A stretch of 64,000 bases of DNA from Cololabis saira (taxonomy: Eukaryota; Chordata; Actinopteri; Beloniformes; Belonidae): the NCBI RefSeq assembly GCF_033807715.1, contig NC_084596.1, positions 38,232,958 through 38,296,957 of the forward strand, given 5' to 3'. How positions within the stretch are numbered: the first letter of the stretch is position 1; every line of letters begins with the position of its first letter. A program made the position numbers and the translations under genes. Below the pieces are notes generated by a model. That model had not been told where the DNA came from. It made no database searches and saw only the letters and a program-made list of their open reading frames with translations. This document shows, piece after piece, positions 34,895 through 46,314 of this stretch.

Positions 34895-37585
34895 GTGTCC
34901 CTAACAACAAAGAAAATAACCGGAATATTTTTTAATTTCCACATTCACCCTTCCTCCTTACAATGTTTACATACTTTACTGGAAGAAAGTCTCTAAATTA
35001 TGTGGTTTAAACAAACACACACAGAGACAATAAACACTGCTCTTGACAAGAGGTGAAACAGAAAAGAAACAAATCAATATGGCTTTCTTAGCTCTCCTTT
35101 TCTTGAAGCCTGTATGTGCACTGAATTGAAGTGGTGCAGTTTGTTTGTTGTCTTTGTTAAATCATAGGACAAACTTTCTTACAATGAACACAAGATAAAA
35201 TGGAGTTATTAATATTATTGTTGGCTTAGTTCTGAAAGAACACTTTACTCACTCAAAACCAGAACCAGAACCAGTTTTTTTTTTTATGATATCTTGCATT
35301 TTCTGCTAGGACCTACTAGCATCCAACAACAAACTATAACCCCTCAAATGTTACTCGAAACATATTTTCACAAGTGATGAATATTGATGTGTAGTATTTT
35401 TGATGACTATAACTTCCTCATGTGCAAAAAACCTCAAAGAGGTTGAGGATCACATGTTTTTGCATGAGGCTTATATGTCGCCCGCTTATCAGCAAATCAA
35501 AGCCACGCAAGCTGTGCGATGTAAGTCCAATTGAGCTGATTATACTTAGTCATTTACCCTCTCCTCATCACACACATTTTATCCGTAAGGCCATAACAAT
35601 GCTCAGTGCGGCCCAATCTATTTTCTCATCTCATCCGTGTTCAGTTCAGCTTGGCTCAGGGTCATTAGAGTGGAATGAAAGCCCATGCACACAGCCACTT
35701 TCCAGCAATATCACTTGGAGAAAATGATTTGTCAAATGACTCTGGCTATCCGAAAGAGCCTGGGGAGAAGTTCCAGTGTTAGCGTACTGAGAATCAAGTA
35801 GTTATAACAACCTCCTTCCATCTCCCACAAAGCTGCTTAAACCAGAGAATAGCTTGTGTGATCCGTTTCAGCCATGGTCATGTCTGCATTGCAGAAAACA
35901 GCTTTTCACTGACATCAGATGTTACCACATGAGCAGCTTTGCAAGCAAAAGTTTTTCCCCTCAGTTTTGCCAACAGGATCTTTTTACTTATTTTATTTAT
36001 TTATTTATTTTTCACTTAATGCTTCACTTAGAAATCAGGAGGGAAAGATTGTGCCCCGTAAAATCTTCAGCAATTCTGACGGGCACTATTGAGCAACTTT
36101 TAGAGATCACAGAGTTGAATGACTTTCCCGAAGAAAGATTTGCACGCTGTAATCGCAACCGCAGGAATCACATGAGTCATGCAAGTCAGTCTGTGTGTAA
36201 TTAATCCAGAGTACCAAGCAGAACTATTGTAGCATCCACTACAAAGTGCAACCCCAGCAGAAACCCCAATACATGTTATTGATCTAAAAATAGTGGCTAG
36301 GCCTTATAAGCCCAATTAAGGCTAGAATATTACTCTATCAATAACTCTGTTATTTTTAATGATGCATAATTAGTACAGCTAATTATAGCTGAAGAAAAGT
36401 GCACCAATGATGTGTGGTTAACAAGCTTAATGGGAGCCTGAGAAACCCAGACATGTATGCGTCTGTGTGTAGGGTATAAGGACAGTGTAGCTGGTGGTTA
36501 AACAACATAAATAATCCAACAATAATACAATGCTCTCATACACACCGATTATGTTTTTATAGATCTTTTCAGATCAATGTTCCAAATCTATCAAATTAGT
36601 CTTTGATGTGTGGTTGTGTGTATCAGTAGTCAGTTCTGACCAATACTCAAATTTGAAATAAAAATATACTTTTTTGTGAACAATTTTTTCGGGTGAAAAT
36701 GAGTTCAAGTCAAATACAGTCTTGGCTGTGACACAGATCTGCTGGGAGCAGAGCTCAAAAGTGTTGCTTGTTCAATGTTGAATGTTTCACCATTTGGATC
36801 TAGAGTGAAATAAAAAATAGATGCAATAATGGAAATATTTGATGTATTACTCCTTTGTGATACTTAAACCTCCCAACCATTTCTTCTCAACACCCGGATA
36901 TGAAGGCATTAAAAGTGAGTGCTGTTAAAGAAATCCACACAAGCAGAGAACACTATGGTACACACTGAGATATTTAATGTACCATGTGTTATTAAAACTT
37001 TCATCCTTTTCCTACTCACAGAGATAATTTACCATCCTCTTTTAACATATAAATGGACTCGGGCTAAATTAGAGCAATTTGTATCCAATGTGAACCATTA
37101 AAGAAATTTCAACGTTTCTGTGTAACACATTTTCTTTTTGGTCCCAGGTACAATGAAATCAGCCAAAGAAAAGTAATGTGTTTGACAAATGGACTTCATC
37201 AATCACTGAGAAGACATAATGAAGGCACACAAATGGATTCCTCCTAGTTTTACAAATGTGCTCGGAAAAACGTGACCAGTGGTCAGTAATCTTAGTTGCT
37301 TTTAGAAGTTGTTGAGGATAAAGGAGAAAAGAAAACAGATATATCTGAGTTATACATAGGCTGGGCATGATGTGAATGCAAGCTCTGATTGCAGCATGCA
37401 TGCACATATTTGCTAAGTTTGTGTAACTTCATAACCCCTTCTCTGAAAATCTTTTATAAATGATGGAGGACCATTGTGTAAAGTGTTCTGCTGCACATCC
37501 CAAAGATTGTCAAAGGGGTGAATGTCTGCAATCTGTGAAAATGATGTCCAATGCTCCCTGAACTGCACTTTCAGTTTTTTCATAG

Positions 37586-37616
<31 letters not shown>
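37586..37616. repeat. A-run followed by (TA)n
   Basis: About 20 A followed by about 6 TA units. Simple sequence. Confidence 0.9.
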
Positions 37617-39687
37617 AGCCTATAATAAAAAATCCTGGTGTTTCAGAGTATTCAGATAATTATATATTTTCTTTTCTTTTTTGCTTTACAAATAATGTTG
37701 TGTCAAAGGCTTTATTGTACTGGGCATGATGGGTTCATTACTTCAAATGCGATACTCTGTGTCCAGTTGGATTCCTAACTCTGGAATAGAGTAATTAATA
37801 ACTCATCAGACCATTGCTCCTTAGTCCAATCTTCATGCTACCTAGTAATTTGAAATATTTATTTCTATTTATCTTCTCGTCTCTTTAAATTGTGTGTTTG
37901 AAAAAATTCTCTAACGTTCACTATTAAATGCTACAATGAAAATGACAACGAGTTAAAATGGCAATTGTTCAATTATTTTTCCAATCACAGTCCTTCCTCC
38001 AAAATGATGGCTCACTACGGGCCTTCCAGGTTTTCATAATGCAGTCGACAGATCTTTATCCAAATTTAGTACCACCAGCAGTGTCCTTTGTTTCCTTTAA
38101 TTTGCTTGATGCAGGCCATATAATTTGAGCCTTGTGAACCATCTTCTCCACAAGCAAAGAATGTCTTCCAGACCGAGAAGCTACTCACTGCATCAGTTAG
38201 GATTAAACAACCTTGTTGCCAGCTGAAACATTAATTACTACCGGAGGGAGACGCTAACCAATTTGCTTAATTAAATCCAGGTGGTATTTTTCCTTTTCTC
38301 TCTTTCTGGTCAGGTGATGTAGACTCATAAAAGCAGAAAAAAAAACTATTTAAAGGCAAATGCTGGGAAATAAAGAAAATCAATGTGCTTCCTGAAATGT
38401 TGAATTGAAAAAAATACAGTGACTTCAATTAAACAATTTTGCTCTTTTAACAGATTTAGGCAAATATGATGGTTGTACTTTTAATTTTATATCCTGGTTA
38501 ACATTTCTTACTTTAAATGAATTTACCATGAAGACATGACTGTAGTGGTCTCCTGCAAGTACACCATGTATTTCCTGAAAATGTGAATTTATTTAAAAAA
38601 AGAAGATCATGTCCCTTGACTTTTAATCTTTTAAACTTTGAATAAGGAAATGCAAAGGGCTTACAAAATGTAACATTACTATGAACATGCCTATGTTTAT
38701 TAAAACAATACTGTTTGTCTGTTGATAGAGGAAGAGGTGTGCGAGACAAAGGGTGACACAGGCAGAGTGGTATAGTTACACTAGCAGCCAAGCAAATGAC
38801 AACTTGCCTATAACATTTCTGAGACATTTAAAGTCCAGATTCAATTTTAACCGCAAGTATTGAATTGTCAACTGGCCTAAGATTATCAAACATGGTTGAT
38901 ATTTACAGCCGGCTACCGGGTCCTGAACTGCCATGTGGTGTGCTGCTTTGCATATTTAAAGAAAAGAGAGGCTGGATCACATGCAGATTACACATCGCAG
39001 GAGCTCCAACAAGATTAGAAATCCAGATGTCATCAGGATATAACACATTATTTTTTGCCTGGATGTATTTCACGGCATTAACAATGGAAATTTTTAAGGA
39101 AATGATTCAGTTACTCTGTTGGATCATATGCTTGGCTTTATTTTTTGGCAACCAAACTTACATAATACTGTACATCCAAGGCGAGAAAGATTTCCTGCAG
39201 GATTTGAATTTTGATCAGGGAGATGCTAATGGTGTTGAGCCATCTGTCACCCAAACCTGCCCGAAGTCAGTCTAACATGTGTCCAAAAAGAATGAAACGT
39301 TTTAATAGTGGTGTGTGTGTGTGTGTGAGACACGAGGACACTGTGTCCATGTATGAAAACTCAACTGAACTCAGCGCAGCTCAACTCTATAATCAGTTAA
39401 TGGTGGAAAAGCAAAACTTAAAAAACACAAATGTGCAATAAAGCAGAATGGAGATAATCAAAAATCAATTTATTGCAATAAAATATTAACATGAGTATAT
39501 GCAAAAATGAACTTATTAGAAAGAGTGCAGTAACAACAGGAAAGAAAAACATTGAATTAAATAAAATGTTTTTCAAACATTATAAGTATGTTTAAGGCTC
39601 AGTCTATCTTGGCCAGGATTGCAACACCTATTCACTTTATGAAAGTTCTCCCTTATGAAATGACTCTGTGATCCCTGTAGCACCCTA

Positions 39688-39945
39688 TAATGTAATAATT
39701 TCCTGAAAATGTAATAACGCTCGAAAAAATGTAATAAAATTTGCACTTAACTCAATCGAAAATGTAATAAAAACTAATAATGTAATAACTTCACCAATAA
39801 TGTAATAAAATATCCTGACTGATATTGTAATAACATTTTTACCGATAATGTAATACCTTATTACATTATTGGGAATTTATTACATTTTCAGGTGTTTTTT
39901 TTTTTCAAAACTGATAATGTAATACTTGACAAATAATGTAATATA
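39688..39945. repeat. array of AATGTAATAA motifs
   Basis: The core TGTAAT, or TGTAA in one case, occurs ten times in direct orientation, starting at 39691, 39710, 39730, 39763, 39781, 39801, 39826, 39849, 39918 and 39937. It occurs twice inverted as ATTACA at 39860 and 39879. Spacing is mostly 18-25 bp. The sequence between the motifs is not repeated, so this is not an ordinary tandem satellite. Around 39846-39870 a direct and an inverted motif make a near-palindrome, AATGTAATACCTTATTACATT with its centre at CC. It may be an interspersed repeat family or a cluster of protein-binding sites. Confidence 0.8.
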
Positions 39946-42900
39946 TATGTTCATTTTCAGTCCAGAGTTCTACATTTTGTGTTTTAAGAATCTAAGAATG
40001 TTATATACGTACGCTGGATTTGAAACACCAGTATGACTATTGGGTTAAATTGCAGACTTTGAGTACCATGTAATAAATTGTAAGAAACACCACTCCACAT
40101 AAAATGTACTAGGTGAGAAGCATAATATGATTGGCTTTCCATTATAACCTATAGTTTGATTTAAAATTTGTCACATTTCTTTTATCCTTATTGGAGAAAA
40201 GGAGAAATGTAACCCCCACCCACTCACACACAATGTGTCTTTTTAATTTGTTTATTTATTTAAATGTTTATATCTCATGTGGTCCCAGCATCACAATTGG
40301 TTTGGTTACACTGTAAAGAGAAAGGCTTACACCCTTCCTGAACGTCCGTAATAGTTTACTTTCTAAGCGCATTTACTGCACACATTGGCAATTCTTTATC
40401 ATTTCCAACAGAATTGCACTTTCTGTTACCACCACAGAGAGCATATGTAACTTTCTAAACCAGGGATGAAATGTTGCAAATTATAATTTAGCTAAAGCCC
40501 TTCCTAAGGTCAATGCTACTTTAGAAGTAATGTTAAAAGAGATCAGGAATCCTAGCTGCTACAGCTTAAAAAAACGGTACAACGTACCCAGAATGGGTAG
40601 TGAAAGGCCTAAATCAATTTAGCCGTCTGGTATGACAGTAATTTAAAAATCTGAGGTGTTCCGCTCAGTTTAACATCTGCCTGACAACCTTAAGTAGCCT
40701 CGAGTAAGGCACACGAGACAGTTGTGAAAAGAACAGAACATGGAAACATCATCCCGTGAAGCTGCAGCACGACTGAGTGGATGCACAGTTTTAACCTCGG
40801 GGTTGGGAGGAATAAACCGTAACAATAACTCGTGCATGCACCTCATGTGAACCAAGTAAGCCAAGTACGGCAAAAAAAAAAAAGAAAGATGTGTGCTGAG
40901 TGGTTCATTTTCTTGTAAGTCTGTTTCTAGAGCGCTGGAGCAGATCCAAACAAACGTACTTCCAACTCCTCCTGTGTTCCCATGAAAAAGTTACACAAAA
41001 GGTAAAATGAGGTTTTCTTTCACAGATGCTGTTTGTTGACATCATCTCATGTTGCTTTAGGCTAATCTCTGTTAGCTTGGAAAGTGTTGAGAATTGAGTT
41101 GGGGAACATTTTTCAAGCACACTTTTAAATGAAATTACTTTGATGCTACAGTCTAGCTTCTGTAGTGTTTAGATTGATGAGAATTACATGTTTGCGGGTC
41201 ATTCTATATTAATGTGAATTTAAACACCCCAGGATTTGTTTTTGTTTTCTAAGCTGTGTGTCATTTCCAATGAGGTCTAAGGGGGGTGGGGGCTATTAGC
41301 ACAAATCTATCCCAACCCCCTTAATTTAGAGTCTGTTAATGTAACAGATATATGACAGGTTTAGCGTGTTGATTGTGCCTTAGAGTATTAACTCTGTGAA
41401 ACCAACACAGATTAATGTTTTAGTGTTCTGATTTCATTTTCTTTTTGTCCCAGTCTGGGCTCATTGTCCTCATTCATTTTGTGGCTTTTTTATCTTCTCT
41501 GCTGACTGAAGCAAGCATATATCTAAGTCTGAATGTTTTGTTTACCAATGTGACTAACTATCCCTGTGCATACCTTAAAATTGATCAATTATCAATCTAT
41601 TATTATGGATGTTAAATTTTGAGATGATTGGGAAAGAATGTTCAACTGTGTAAACCAAAGGTTCAGAGTAATCTCAGAAGCACCACCTCTCTGCCAGGGA
41701 AATTTTGAGATAAGACATTTCTCCCAGATATCTCCATTTAGCCTCTGATATCTGCAGTCAAAATTCAAGGGGAATAAGGAAAGAATACCTCAGCATTTCA
41801 AGCGTGAAAATCCACTCAAGAACATTGATTCTATTCGAGTAGTAGCTGAGTAAAATTTCATTAAAAAAAAAAAAAAAAGGATCATTAAAGGATTTTTTTT
41901 TTAAACAGCTGTTATTTCAGCTGATTTAACTACAACACGTATCAACTGCTTCACGTGCACTGTATCACGTGTGGCTAGAAACAAGATATGTTTTTTTTCC
42001 CCCCATTTTTTCACTTGCTGGAAGCTCCTTGTTAGGATGAGCAGTTTTTCATGGATATGCATCTTCATTATCATATTCAAATGGATCTACTTGAAGGACG
42101 AGAGTTGTGCTCCCGCATCTGTATTCAATTTCATATTGGTTTTGATGTTCAAATCAAACCTGCTTGGATTTGGGCGTACGCACATGTTTTGAACATCTGA
42201 ATTTCTTTTCCACGAAGATTCACGATGAAATCCACGCACTCTTTATACATTCTCTTGCTGAGAGAATGCACTAGTTAGCAACTTCTTATTGTCGCCTATG
42301 TATTGTATTGAAAAAAATTCAATGAAAAGCAGACAGCAGCCTCCGGTCAATTAGTACCCCCCTTTTTGTATTATTCAATATATACAAACGCTTACAATAA
42401 CTTTGCTAATATTTACACTAAACCATAAATATCAAACCCGTACCATGAAATAAATACACAAAAAATGTATCCACCACCAATTTCTACCACACACACACAC
42501 ACACACCATGTGTCCATTGCAATGCATTGCTTTTATGCAAATGAAAAAGAAAAAGAAATGGTTCAGTCTCACCGGTGTGATTCTGTCTTTATATCAGCTA
42601 ATTCCAAAGGAAATGGCGTCCCAGGTAATAATTGTTATAGAGATGAGAATAATGCAGTGGGGAAGCGGATCAGGGATTTCCAGAGTACTCCTCAGAAACA
42701 GCTTCCCACATACACCATCTCATGTCATACCGTCAATAACATACCACATCTTGCTCATATAAATAGATTTTGACACAAGGTGTCAACAGAAACATTAATT
42801 GGTACCATACAGTATATCCTCAAAAACAAAGACAGCCAAGCTAAAATAGCTAACTTGTAGGAATTGATACAAGGTGGTTGTGTTCCAGATGTCTTCCAGG

Positions 42901-43303
42901 TCTGCTTGTTTCTCCCAATTTTCAACATGTGTGTTACTCGTGGGAAAGATACTTCAAAATAATTCTTCACCTGTGGGTGACATCACATGGGGTGTGGCCA
43001 ATTCCTCTTATAAAGTCTATGTAATTTTATACTTTTTGAGACTCCTGGACTCTGTAAAGTACTGTTGATTAAATCCTTGCATGCAATGGTGGAGTCACTT
43101 GGAAGTAATCGGAAACTACTGTTTAAGCACTTCTACTTAAATGCTGAAACGGAATGTAAAAACTGAAAATTACAAGGTGCCTACAATGACTAAGTGCTAT
43201 CAAATTGTTTTTTTTTTTTTTTAATGTGAATAAAAAAGGTTGTCGTTACCTAATTTTATGTCCTGAAAAGTGAAAGCTCAAAACTGAAAGAGTTTCATTT
43301 TAA
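39946..43303. other. unannotated non-coding DNA
   Basis: No gene or element recognised. Contains A-runs near 40873 and 41861-41878 and a short (CA)n at 42488-42507. Confidence 0.5.
42488..42507. repeat. short (CA)n microsatellite
   Basis: About ten CA units. Simple sequence. Confidence 0.85.
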
Positions 43304-43496
43304 AGATTTTTTGGGGGCTGTAGTGGCCTTTGAAAGTGGCTTGACAGGAAATATGTATAGAAAGAGGGACGGGGGAAGCCGCGGTAAAGAGCTACAGGCA
43401 GGGATTCAAACCTGCATAGCCCAAGGCTATTGCACAATCATGATAGCCTCTGCATAGGGGTGCACCTGCTCAACCCACTGAGCTATCTTGGGGCCC
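43304..43496 (-). mobile_element. tRNA-derived SINE
   Basis: Minus strand: the head starts GGGCCCCAAGATAGCTCAGT. The A box TAGCTCAGTGGG is at 43485-43474 and the B box GGTTTGAATCC at 43412-43402, about 60 bp apart, farther than in a real tRNA because of an insertion between them. The body then runs through a CTTTACCGCGGCTTCCCCC region to a weak tail near 43304. Both RNA polymerase III promoter boxes are close to consensus, but the sequence cannot fold as a complete cloverleaf, so this is a SINE and not a tRNA gene. No clear target duplication. Confidence 0.72.
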
Positions 43497-43499
43497 AAC

Positions 43500-45076
43500 G
43501 AGGTCAGACTTTCTATTTCACGTGTGGGATAAGCACAAACAATTCTCAGGTAATTGTAAAGTAATTAATCATTCTTGATTTAATTATTTAGGGTGATGAT
43601 TCACCTTACTTGAGGGACACAAATGTAGTGGGTAATGGTGAAGTAACCCTGAAGTAATTAGGAACAGCTAATTGACTACTTAGTGTTTGCTTTATTTTTG
43701 TCTTTGTATTTATGGGTCTTGAAAACAACATTTAAGTAAATGTGTTAAGACATAAGAACATTTATTTATCCTAAGCATCTGTTTAGGTGTCTTAATTAAC
43801 CACTTAGATTGACCTCCAACTGGATTGTTTGTGGTTATAGAGGTTTTTATCCAAACAGTTTGTAATAGAGGTTACTGTTTTTGTTTCTTTCTTTCTTGTC
43901 TTTTGATCACTTACTTGTATTAAGACATGAACCTCTTGCCAAGAATCATCTTTTACTGGAAAAACACTTATAACACAACCTTTTAAACCTCCTGTACACC
44001 CAGGACAACACCTCTAGCAGTGGATTTTGTGTCAGCTCTGCTTTGTACAGCGTGCAGCATAGATTTGTCGACATATGAGTGGCTACACTGACACTTTATG
44101 GCTATGGGATGTCAATGTATTGACTTGGCTAACCCAGATACTGCAGTAATGCTCCATTAAACTAATTGTTGGAGAAGTGATGGAGAACTCTCAGAGGGCG
44201 TTCCACACCAATTTAAAATGCATACACTACTACAAATATACACTCACCTACATACAAGCAAGAAGTCAATGAGTGCTGGCCTTTGAGTGTGTTGTGAGTG
44301 ATTTAAAAAAAAAAAAGGAGTTGGAGTTGTGTGGCTATATGTACTGTAAGCTGATGCTCTGCTATTGATCCATTCTGTTAACCTTCACCTCTCATCCACC
44401 CATCCTCCTAACTCGCCCCGTATGAGTCTCATACATAAGTGACTGGGCGTCAAGAGTGCACTTAACCATCGTGGGTGAAAATTGGTAATAACAGTGTGAA
44501 CTTGAATACCATTTCAAACTAATTTGAAAGTCCATAATAGAGAAAAATGATTGCTGATGTACTGTTCTAGAAAATCATTATTACCGTTAATATTTTCTGT
44601 CACTGTTAAGGGCTGGTGCATAACCTTGCTGCTGTCATATCTGTGATTGCAGCAAAGAACACTCTGGGTATCATGTGTCTCATGGGTGCCATCACATGAA
44701 AAGATCCTTAACACAGTTTATGGCAATAACAGTGTAGCACTCAAGAATGGTGAAATTAAAAGGAAGAATTGCATTGCAAGACAAGGCTGTTTGGAAAACA
44801 TATGATTTAAACTTCTCACTGCACTTTCTACTAGGCTGGGCAGAATTTTATGCTTGCTTGGTTATTGGGCACATGATTCAGATACTAAAGAGTCAAATAA
44901 AGGACAAGAAGTAAAATTGGGAGTTATATTATCATCTAGCTTTTATTGTTTCGATTTTTTGGGGCAATTTTACACCTGATTTGTTTGGTTTTCTCCAATT
45001 TAGACTGGACTTCAATTAAATGGAAAGAAAAGATGGTACACACCTTACTTTAGCCCACTTTAATAAGACGATATCT
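43500..45076. other. unannotated non-coding DNA
   Basis: No gene or element recognised. AT-rich, non-repetitive in appearance apart from an A12 run near 44307. Confidence 0.5.
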
Positions 45077-45084
45077 ATTTGTGC

Positions 45085-46306
45085 TAGGGCTGCCACTAAT
45101 GATTATTTTCTTGTCGATTGACAAGAAAATTGGTTTATTGATTATTTTTTGATTAATCTAACGTTTGTTTTCTAAGATTAATCTTATGATGATTGTTTTC
45201 CACTTTTTGAGACATCTTTCTGTTAAATGCCAACAAATAATACATTTTGTCATTTTCAGAACTTTTTATTTGTGAAAAAATAAAATACATTTCATAAACC
45301 AAAGCAAAAGTCTTAGGGCATCGTTTGGTTTATTCAGAACAATCTCCATGAATCTAAAATAACTTATTCAACGAAAAACAGTGCAAAACTGTTTAAGACA
45401 TAATTTTGCTTAAAAGTCAATCATTTTAAACATAAATGCTGCCTAATGTCGTAAATCTGAATGGTTTTCCATCACAAGTGTTAATCATGGCACAAGTCAC
45501 GTTGAATATCGAGTTACTTTTTTAATCTTAAACTATCTTTTACCAAGTGATAGCACAAAATGAGATGTATATTTGCCAACTGTTATGTTGACAGATAGTA
45601 CAAACATGACATTAATACAAATCAATATTGTTTAGTTTTAAGTGCTCAAAAAAGAACCATGTAGTGCTGACAAGCAACAATCATCCAACATCAATGTTCA
45701 GTCAATGTTAACTAACTATAATTAGACATCAAGCCAACATTAGGTTTTTAGCGTAAACTCAATTTTCAAATCTGTATCATAATCCAATTACAATCAAATG
45801 TTGGAATACAACGTTGTTCCGACCTCACATTAACTTCAGGCGTCAGCTATTGTTCGCAACGATGAACCAATCAGAGAACAGGACGTAGTACTCTGCTTAC
45901 CTCCACCACTTTTTATTTGTGGATTTGTGGAATATGAATTATTTAAAATGTGAGTGTATTTGTCTGTATTAGTTACAGCTGAACGATATTCTGAGTTATT
46001 GTGAATGAGTTGTTCGACTTACCAGACTGTTTTGTTTCGCTTTTATATATGTTTTATCAGGTGCCTTATAACCGGGTGTGTGTTATGTATGAAAATAGAC
46101 CTCTTCATTGATATTGCGCCTTATAATGCGGTGCCTAATAGTCTGCAAAATACGGTACATTTAAGTTTGAGCAATAGCTCTTTAAGGATTAAAACCAAGT
46201 CTTGTCTTTTAAGACTCAACAACACATTGTACATGCGGCCTGCAACGTCTTGACGTCTTATTAATGTATTTACGTAATCAATTATGTCAACGCGTCGTTG
46301 TAGCTA
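45085..46306. mobile_element. hAT element, non-autonomous, perfect 8-bp TSD
   Basis: The left end TAGGGCTGCCACTAATGATT is a classic start of fish hAT elements. The right end, read on the minus strand, starts TAGCTACAACGACGCGTTGA and is eroded. The perfect 8-bp direct repeat ATTTGTGC at 45077-45084 and 46307-46314 sets both boundaries. The right subterminal region has the TTACGTAATCAATTATGTCA wording usual for this family. The 1222-bp interior has no readable transposase. A further repeat fragment is embedded at 46061-46156. Confidence 0.83.
46061..46156. repeat. nested repeat of the GCGCCTTATAATNCGGTG type
   Basis: Contains GTGCCTTATAACCGGGTGTG, then GCGCCTTATAATGCGGTGCC and ends CTGCAAAATACGGTA. 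This is a degenerate copy of a very common vertebrate MITE-like repeat made of related units of about 30 bp. It lies inside the hAT element at 45085-46306, so it inserted into that element or into its progenitor. Confidence 0.6.
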
Positions 46307-46314
46307 ATTTGTGC

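Larger units (their letters stand above)
33378..39687. other. unannotated non-coding DNA
   Basis: No gene recognised. Contains the small fold-back at 34761-34894, a (TTTA)n-like stretch at about 35985-36012 and an A-run plus (TA)n at 37586-37616. The stretch 36240-36440, with TAATTATAGCTG-type cores and no repetitive character, is a candidate for conserved regulatory DNA on appearance only. Confidence 0.45.

Noticed and set aside
35854..36204. 116-codon + strand open frame
   Set aside because: No known domain, interrupted by a (TTTA)n-derived Phe/Tyr/Ile stretch; no evidence of coding.
38865..39275. 136-codon + strand open frame with a hydrophobic middle
   Set aside because: The hydrophobic segment could suggest a membrane helix, but there is no family resemblance, no start context and no neighbouring exons; treated as chance.
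43304..43496. possible tRNA gene on the minus strand
   Set aside because: A and B boxes are present but too far apart, and no cloverleaf with paired acceptor arms can be formed; it is a SINE.
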